From: Isotricha intestinalis
Taxonomy: Eukaryota; Ciliophora; Litostomatea; Vestibuliferida; Isotrichidae
Reading direction: 5' to 3'
DNA: 24,721 nucleotides
Assembly: GCA_023807065.1 (NCBI GenBank)
Contig: JAJJLU010000050.1
Coordinates: 1 to 24,721, forward strand
In this document: one piece after another, positions 18,850 to 24,721 of the stretch
Layout of the letters: each line of letters begins with the position of its first letter
Numbering within the stretch: the stretch's first letter is position 1
Notes under the pieces: model-generated
Databases searched by the model: none
What the model was told of the DNA's origin: nothing
What the model saw: only the letters and a program-made list of their open reading frames with translations
Program-made: the position numbers and the translations under genes

Positions 18850-19460
18850 ACAGTTACTTGTGTTGTTGTTAGATTAATTTGTCATTTAATATTTTTATTA
18901 TATGTTGTTTTATTATTTATATTTTTAATTGAAATTTGATAAAAAAATTCTTTTTTGAATTTCTTAAAGGAGATTTATTTTCCTGAATTAATATGTTTAA
19001 ATGAGAGTTTAATGTTGAATAAGATATTAATTTATTTCCTCAACTCACAGTTTTATACTATTTGACTGTTTTAAACTTTCTTTAAAATAATTTCTTTTTA
19101 TCCCTTTTGATTATTTTTCTAAATTTTAAAAAAAAACTAAATAACATTTTTTATTTTGATTATTTTTTTTATTTAGTTTTGATAAATTAAACTGAATGAA
19201 AAAATCAGTAATTTTTAAAAAATATTAAATTACTGTTTTTATCAATAACTTATAATTTTTATGAAATAAAAAAATTAAAGTGTTTGTTTGAGTTAAAAAT
19301 TTTAATTATTTTAGTTCTGTTTTTATTCTCATTATTGAATAATTTAATTTCATTTTTTGTTTTAAAAAAAATTTTTTAAACTTGGAATTATGTTGAATTA
19401 TATATTTTAACACAAAAAAATAACTTTTAATTTACTTAAATTAATAATAAAATAATAAAT
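18850..19460. other. Gap downstream of the kinase gene
   Basis: This is AT-rich 3' flank of the kinase gene. A 9-bp inverted repeat (CAGTAATTT at 19206-19214 with AAATTACTG at 19227-19235, 12-nt spacer) is the only structure noted. The part nearest 18850 may contain the start of the OTU-like relic. No intact gene is present. Confidence 0.45.
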
Positions 19461-22067
19461 TTAAAATCCAATTTCTAAAATAAGATTTTTTATTATTTCT
19501 TTTGTATAATTTTCATTTCCAGTTATATGAAAAAGATTAATTATACTTTTTTCTCCTATTTTTAAAATTTCTATTGAAACATATTCATTATTCTCATTAT
19601 AAAAATTATAAGAATTATTATCAATTTTTTTAAGAGTATACTTTGTATTTTTAGAAATTATTTCTAATTTATTGATTATTTCTTTTAAAGTTAATTTTGT
19701 TGTAAAACAAGCAAAATCTTGTTTTGAATTAACTAATTTATTCCTTAAATTATTTTCTGTTTTATTAATATTATTTCCTTTTTTTAGTATATCATTAATC
19801 GTAATATTACTAAATTTTTGAAAATTTAAATTTATTTGTTTTGATTTTTCTTTAATATTAATAATATTATAATTTTTATTTGAAAGAGTTGTATTATGTC
19901 CATTATATTTATTATTTTTTTTATTTACTTCTTTAGGACTTTTATTCTTTGTAAAAGAAGGTTCAATAAAAGTTTTTAGTAAAAATCTATTTGAATTAAA
20001 ATCTCTATAATTATTTCTTTTATTTTTCATATAATTATATTTCTTTTGTTTTTCATTATTTTGTATAGTATAATAATTATTATTATTAATTAAATTTAAA
20101 TTATTAATAACATTAATAGTTTTACAATGTTTCTTCCCTTTATTATTAGAATTATTTTTCTTTTTATTAATAGTTATATTATTTAAAGTAGATACATTAC
20201 TTTTTTTATAACTTTCATTATAATAATAATTAGTATGAGTATTTGAAGAAGAATAATTAACTGGAGAAGGAAAAGTTGAAATTGTTCTTTTATGATTTTT
20301 ATCTGTATTTAAAATTAAATTCTCATATGAATCAATAAATGTATTTCCTGATGTTATTATTGATAATTGCTTTTTTCTTTTTGATTTTATACTTTTATTA
20401 CTTGAATTTACTTTTTCTCTATTATATATTTTTTTCCTATTTATTGGTTCGACTGATAATCTTATTGAATTTATTTTTAAATTTGAACTTGATAATATAT
20501 TATTTATTCTAGTTTTAATATTGTTTCCATATGTTTTGTTAAAATTCGATTTTTTATCCAAGGAAAAAGAATTGTTTTCATTTCTTCCTCTGTTTGATAA
20601 TACTTTTTTCACATTTTTCATTATATTTTTATTTGTGTTTATCAATGTTCCTTCTATTTTTTTTATATTGTTTGTTGTTATAAAGTTTATTTTTTTATTA
20701 TTGTTATATAATGTTTTTTGAATATTAAAGGAATTTAATTTTAGAGTATTATCTATTTTATTTCTTTGTCTTCTAATTTTATAATTGTTATTATTATTAA
20801 CAAAAAGTTTAACAGGAGTATTAAAAGTATCTTTCATTTTCTTTTCTTCACTATAATTACTAGAATTACAGTTAATATTATTATAATAATTAGATTCTAT
20901 ATCACTATTATAATTAAAATTTTTCTCAATTAGAATATTATCTTTATTCCCATTCAACTTATTCCAAAATTGTTTAAAAAGTAGTTTAAAAGAAGTAGTA
21001 ACTTGATTAAATTTATTATCTTTTATTTCCTTTAAAATATATTCTTTATCACCTAACTTTAAATCAATCATTTTATTAATAACCTCCTTTATAACTTCTC
21101 TCACAACAACTTCACTTCCTCTCTTCATTTCATCTCCTTCAATTATCCCACTTCTTTTCTGTCCTTGTTCTCTTTCAAGTAATTCACTTGTAAATGTTCC
21201 TCCCTTTGAAAGATCTCCTAATTCATTTTCTACAATTTCTTTAATCCCTTTCAAAAACTGATGTTGGAAAATATCATTTAATTTAATTCTTTTATTAGGA
21301 TTAACTTCCAGAATTTTTTTAATTAAATCTTTAGAATGAATACTTAATCTATTTGGTAAATCGAATTTTCCTAATATAACATTCCTGTAAATATTTTCAT
21401 CAGTATCATCTTCAAAAGGTAAATACCCACATAACATAGCATAAAGAACAATACCAGAAGACCAAATATCAATTTGAATTCCTTTATATTTTTTTCCTAA
21501 AACCATTTCTGGAGCTGCATAACAAGGAGAACCACATGAAGTAGAAAGTAAATCATTATTTGAATAATTATTAGCTAATCCAAAATCTATTAATTTTACT
21601 TTTTGATTATTTTGTGTTAATAAAATATTTTCTGGCTTAATATCTCTATGAGTTATTTTTTTTTTGTGAATATATTTTATTGATGATATTATTTGATAGA
21701 AAAACTTTTTAGCTGTTAATTCATTTAAAAAATTATTTTTTACTATATATGAAAATAAATCATTTTCTGCATATTCCATTATTATATAAAAACAATCTTT
21801 TGTTTCTATTGTTTCATATAATGAAATTATATTAGGATGAGATAAGTTTTTTAAATAATTAATTTCACGATTAATACATATTAAATCTTCTTCATCTTCT
21901 ATTTTTGACTTTTCTAATATTTTTATTGCTACTTTTTCTCCTGAAGGAATATGAATTGCTTCTTTTACTTTACTAAATGTTCCTTCTCCTATTGTTTTTA
22001 ATATTTTATAGTTTTTTAATTTTGGATTTTTATTTTTTTTTGAGGAAAATTCCTTTTCTTTTTGCAT
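19461..22067 (-). CDS. AMPK/SNF1-like Ser/Thr kinase with KA1-like C terminus
   Basis: This is an 868-residue protein with its ATG at 22067. The kinase domain covers about residues 20-271 with every key element: glycine loop G27EGTFSKV34, VAIK with K49, catalytic HRD (140-142) with KPEN, DFG (161-163), and an activation loop reading LLSTSCGSPCYAAPE. T176 is at the position of the AMPK T-loop threonine, so activation by an upstream LKB1-like kinase is likely. IDIWSSGIVLYAMLCGYLPF is typical of the CAMK/SNF1 group. Residues about 280-780 are Asn/Lys/Ser-rich and probably disordered. The last 80 or so (FACFTTKLTLKEIINKLEII... to LFHITGNENYTKEIIKNLIL) resemble a KA1 domain, which binds acidic phospholipids or the kinase domain. 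There is no UBA domain that I can see. Substrates are unknown. Stop is TAA. Confidence 0.9.
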   Translation of the reverse strand: MQKEKEFSSKKNKNPKLKNYKILKTIGEGTFSKVKEAIHIPSGEKVAIKILEKSKIEDEEDLICINREINYLKNLSHPNIISLYETIETKDCFYIIMEYAENDLFSYIVKNNFLNELTAKKFFYQIISSIKYIHKKKITHRDIKPENILLTQNNQKVKLIDFGLANNYSNNDLLSTSCGSPCYAAPEMVLGKKYKGIQIDIWSSGIVLYAMLCGYLPFEDDTDENIYRNVILGKFDLPNRLSIHSKDLIKKILEVNPNKRIKLNDIFQHQFLKGIKEIVENELGDLSKGGTFTSELLEREQGQKRSGIIEGDEMKRGSEVVVREVIKEVINKMIDLKLGDKEYILKEIKDNKFNQVTTSFKLLFKQFWNKLNGNKDNILIEKNFNYNSDIESNYYNNINCNSSNYSEEKKMKDTFNTPVKLFVNNNNNYKIRRQRNKIDNTLKLNSFNIQKTLYNNNKKINFITTNNIKKIEGTLINTNKNIMKNVKKVLSNRGRNENNSFSLDKKSNFNKTYGNNIKTRINNILSSSNLKINSIRLSVEPINRKKIYNREKVNSSNKSIKSKRKKQLSIITSGNTFIDSYENLILNTDKNHKRTISTFPSPVNYSSSNTHTNYYYNESYKKSNVSTLNNITINKKKNNSNNKGKKHCKTINVINNLNLINNNNYYTIQNNEKQKKYNYMKNKRNNYRDFNSNRFLLKTFIEPSFTKNKSPKEVNKKNNKYNGHNTTLSNKNYNIINIKEKSKQINLNFQKFSNITINDILKKGNNINKTENNLRNKLVNSKQDFACFTTKLTLKEIINKLEIISKNTKYTLKKIDNNSYNFYNENNEYVSIEILKIGEKSIINLFHITGNENYTKEIIKNLILEIGF

Positions 22068-22628
22068 TTTTTTTATTTTTTTTATTCAAATTTTTGAAAA
22101 TGTTTTTATTTAAGGGATTATTATTATTTTTAGATTTTATTTTTTGTGATTTTCAATTGTTTATTTTTTTGTGGGAATTAATTTTATTTAAAAGGAATCA
22201 TTTATTTTGAAATTTAGTTTTTAACCTTTTGAAACTTTTTTTATGAAAATGAATTTATTTTTATTTTTTAATTTTTAAACTAATATTATCCCACACCAAT
22301 TTAAAAATTAATTTTTATGAAAAAAATTGTTTCAATTAAATCACAAAAAATATATGAGATATTTAGTCTTAAAAATGTAAAATAAATGTAGAATATTATA
22401 TATTAAATATAAAAAATATTTATAAAAACTTCTAAAAGTTATAAAAAAAGGAAATTTTTGCTAAAATAAATTTTTTATTAAAGTTAAAAATCTTAAAATA
22501 ATATAATTTAATTATTAATCTTTTTTTCATTATTTAATGTAATGAAAAATGATAATCAAAAAATATTTTACTTTATGATACAAAAAAATATAAATTAAAA
22601 AAATAAAAATTTTTATAAAATCTTGTAA
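22068..22628. other. Divergent intergenic region
   Basis: This separates the start codons of the kinase (minus) and the 22629 gene (plus), so both promoters should lie here. It is T-rich on the kinase side and A-rich on the other. Frames that appear open on the plus strand near 21977-22210 overlap the kinase start and are not supported. No RNA gene or repeat is seen. Confidence 0.5.
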
Positions 22629-23801
22629 ATGGATTTTTTAATAAACAATCAAAGCAATAATTACTCAATACAAGAAATGAAAAATTATGGAAATCAAAAT
22701 GAAAAATATTGGAATTCTCAAAAAGGAAAAAAAAAAACGAAGAGCAGAAAAGAACAGAAGAAATATAAAAAGATAAAACAAATGAATGGTAAAGAAACAT
22801 TAATTCATAATATTAATTTAAAAGAAAAAAACTCAAATTATTATAAAATAAAAGATTTTAATGAAATAAATAATCAAGAAGAACTAATTAAAAATAATGA
22901 GGAACAAAATGAAAATAAACATTATTTAACAAATATTTCATATAATAATATAAATGATTACTTATTTCAAAATCAAATTCAAAATTCTAATAAAAAAAAC
23001 AAAGGAAATAATTATTTATTAAAGATTAATAATTTTAATATTAAGAATTTTTATATAGAAAATGGGAATTCAGAACAAAAAAAATTAATAAATAACATAA
23101 AAACGAATAATTCAAATATAAATTTATATGATAATTCAAATAATAATGAAATAAATAGAAATTTAAATAATGAGTACAATGGGAATTTATATATTAAAAA
23201 TATTAAAGAAAAAGAAAATCCTAATAATAACATTTTTAAAAACGAATTATTTTTAAATGATAATATCAATCAATTTAAAATAAAAAATAATAATATTAAT
23301 ATCCAGAATAATAATCAATTTGTAAATTATAATTTACCTAATATTGAAAATTACAATAATAAAATTAATATAATTAATTTTGTAGAGGAAAATATAAATA
23401 ATAATTCTTTGAAACAAAAGGAAAAAAAATATATATTCATGTCAAATATATTAAAAAAAGCTCCTTTAAAATTAAATCCAAAATCTAAACCTTTTATTAT
23501 AAATAATAATATAAATAATAATGAAAATATTATCGAAGAGAAAAATAAAGTTATTTTAAATTTAAAAATCAAAATTCCTAACGAAAAAAATGATTTAATT
23601 ATTCCTTTACAAGATAATGATAATTTTTTTTCAATATTAAGTACTTTCACAGAAAAAAAAGTTTTAGATAGAAACCAATGTAATATAATTTTAAAAGAAG
23701 TTAATAAAGCTATAAATTTAATTAAAAATTTTTCTCATATTATAATTAAGGATAATTCTATTAATTCAATGAATAAAATTTATGATTTTATTCATCATTA
23801 A
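22629..23801 (+). CDS. Asn/Lys-rich protein with C-terminal strand-helix module
   Basis: This is a 390-residue protein with its ATG at 22629. An N-terminal basic patch (QKGKKKTKSRKEQKKYKKIK, about residues 32-51) is followed by some 220 residues dominated by Asn, Lys and Ile with no clear fold. From about 300 a folded tail appears: VILNLKIKIPNEKNDLIIPL (two strands), DNDNFFSILSTFTEKKVL (helix), then NQCNIILKEVNKAINLIKNF (helix). The 330-residue protein at 9552-10544 ends with the same order of elements. The basic patch could be a nuclear signal or an RNA/lipid contact. Function is unknown. The stop TAA overlaps a 30-bp palindrome. Confidence 0.8.
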   Translation: MDFLINNQSNNYSIQEMKNYGNQNEKYWNSQKGKKKTKSRKEQKKYKKIKQMNGKETLIHNINLKEKNSNYYKIKDFNEINNQEELIKNNEEQNENKHYLTNISYNNINDYLFQNQIQNSNKKNKGNNYLLKINNFNIKNFYIENGNSEQKKLINNIKTNNSNINLYDNSNNNEINRNLNNEYNGNLYIKNIKEKENPNNNIFKNELFLNDNINQFKIKNNNINIQNNNQFVNYNLPNIENYNNKINIINFVEENINNNSLKQKEKKYIFMSNILKKAPLKLNPKSKPFIINNNINNNENIIEEKNKVILNLKIKIPNEKNDLIIPLQDNDNFFSILSTFTEKKVLDRNQCNIILKEVNKAINLIKNFSHIIIKDNSINSMNKIYDFIHH

Positions 23802-23829
23802 TTAATTCTTTTTTAAAAAAGAATTAATT
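23800..23829. repeat. Perfect 30-bp palindrome at a gene end
   Basis: AATTAATTCTTTTTT (23800-23814) is followed at once by its exact reverse complement (23815-23829). It begins inside the stop codon of the upstream gene. Transcribed, it could form a 15-bp hairpin apart from the bases needed for the loop. A role in 3'-end formation or as a cruciform is possible; chance is not excluded in such AT-rich DNA. Confidence 0.7.
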
Positions 23830-24158
23830 GGTTTCGAATATCTTTAACTTTTTATTTCTTTTCATTTATACAATCTGGATATATTCAGATATGTTTGAAT
23901 AATTAAAAATTTGTTTCGAAACATTTTATTTTTTTATATTATACATATATTTTTATTATTATTAAAAGGGATTTTTGTAAAATATATAAAATATTATGAA
24001 AACTTATTCTATTAAAATAAACATATCATAAAATATTATATCTGTTTTTTTTACAATAATTTTTTTTCATTTTTTAAATTTTTTTTTGTTTTACATTAAA
24101 TATAATCTTTATATATTTATAATTTTTTTATTAATAAAAATTATATATTATTTTAATT
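23830..24158. other. Right subtelomeric spacer
   Basis: This is AT-rich sequence without coding signal. It contains a near-perfect 18-bp palindrome around 23874-23891 (ATCTG...CAGAT) and GTTTCGAA twice, about 80 bp apart (23831 and 23911). No RNA gene is recognised. Confidence 0.4.
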
Positions 24159-24605
24159 TTAATACTTTTCATAATTAAATTTTCTCCAATTATTATCTTT
24201 AAATGATTTATTTTGAATAAAAATCAAAAAAAGGAAAAATTCATGATGAATAACTAATTGAATATAATTAATTTCTCTTTCTTTTATACAAAAAAATAAA
24301 TTATAATTATAAATATATTCTGCTCTATATTGACGATATTTTTTCTGTTATAAATAAACAATCAAAGATTTTTGGATAAAGATTCCATAGTAAAAAAAAT
24401 ATTCTAATATAAATATCTAAATCTTTTTCTTTGATGGTGTTGTTTCTAAAGAATATAAATTATAATTATATTTCTTTGACTTTTTTAATTTTTTATATAT
24501 TTGTTTATTCTTTTGAAACAGTAGTTCGGAATTGAATTATTTAGTTGAAGAAATTCTAATAATATGACATAATTTTCTAAATTTTTGTAATTTCCCAATT
24601 TCATT
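24159..24605 (-). pseudogene. Subtelomeric reading frame broken by three stops
   Basis: One minus-strand frame stays coding-like over 149 codons and ends at TAA (24159-24161). It is interrupted only at 24537-24539 (TAA), 24417-24419 (TAG) and 24348-24350 (TAA). The last 62 codons (24159-24347) are clean and include YRQYRAEYIYNYNLFFCIKE and FKDNNWRKFNYEKY. Upstream parts include NEIGKLQKFRKLCHIIRISS and LYSLETTPSKKK. No frame change is needed across the whole stretch. There is no ATG at its 5' side in frame apart from one closer to the telomere with two further stops. It is either a gene decaying next to the telomere or a gene read through stops. The family is unknown. Confidence 0.4.
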
Positions 24606-24686
24606 TTAAAATTATTTATTTTTTTTTATTTTTACTTGTATCATTTATTTTATTATTCATTTTTAGTTTTTTGTATAAACTTTTTT

Positions 24687-24721
24687 ATTGGGGATTGGGG
24701 ATTGGGGATTGGGGATTGGGG
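24687..24721. repeat. Right telomere, ATTGGGG repeats
   Basis: Five perfect ATTGGGG units run to the last base. This is the G-rich strand in 5'->3' orientation toward the end, as expected for a right telomere, and it matches the left-end repeats by reverse complement. Confidence 0.95.

Noticed and set aside
20440..20460. GGTTCGA resembling a tRNA T-arm box
   Set aside because: It lies inside the kinase coding sequence and has no acceptor or anticodon stem around it; similar TTCGAA hits at 18750 and 23831 also lack a cloverleaf.
24486..24604. Alternative 39-codon frame starting MKLGNYKN in the right subtelomere
   Set aside because: Many of its codons end in G or C, unlike all intact genes here, while the overlapping frame one base away has A/T-ending codons.
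1..24721. A ciliate code with TAA/TAG read as Gln throughout
   Set aside because: The long intact genes contain no in-frame TAA, TAG or TGA and end at TAA or TGA, which is incompatible with genome-wide reassignment.

Overview
The window is a complete linear chromosome of 24.7 kb. It starts with C-rich telomeric repeats (CCCCAAT units, 1-27) and ends with the matching G-rich repeats (ATTGGGG units, 24687-24721). A tiny two-telomere chromosome, extreme AT content (roughly 15% GC by eye), A/T-ending codons, Asn/Lys-rich proteins, A-rich leaders before ATG and introns of about 30 nt all point to a somatic (macronuclear) chromosome of a ciliate. The intact genes use the standard code: they stop at TAA or TGA (no TAG), and no long reading frame contains an internal stop. 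That fits only some ciliate groups (for example litostomes or heterotrichs such as Stentor); the exact taxon cannot be read from the sequence.

Layout, left to right: telomere and AT-rich subtelomere (1-594); a large secreted/type I membrane glycoprotein (+, 595-4041); a coiled-coil protein with a 32-nt intron (-, 4267-5840); a DZIP1-like zinc-finger protein (-, 6007-7953); a rhomboid-family protein that has lost its catalytic dyad (-, 8332-9246); an Asn-rich protein with a C-terminal module (+, 9552-10544); an EGF-like/TM2 membrane protein (+, 10714-11235); a 1.6-kb gap with broken coding fragments; two adjacent basic low-complexity proteins sharing a YFETxQKI-type motif (-, 12879-13355 and 13467-14858); a small membrane protein with a 29-nt intron (-, 15471-15871); a MORN-repeat protein (-, 16691-17626); a 1.8-kb gap holding a probable decayed OTU-like gene; an AMPK/SNF1-like kinase with a KA1-like C terminus (-, 19461-22067); a second protein with the same C-terminal module as the 9552 gene (+, 22629-23801); and a right subtelomere with an interrupted reading frame.

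There is no operon. Several products fit ciliary or cortical biology (DZIP1-like, MORN, coiled coil) and others membranes (rhomboid-like, EGF/TM2, large glycoprotein), but nothing shows that they form one pathway. The most unusual feature is the contrast between intact genes with no internal stops and long inter-gene stretches where coding-like frames are punctuated by TAA/TAG/TGA at places compatible with Gln/Trp, sometimes with frame changes at A-runs. Gene decay under AT pressure is the simplest reading. Gene-specific readthrough is a less likely alternative that homologue alignment could test.
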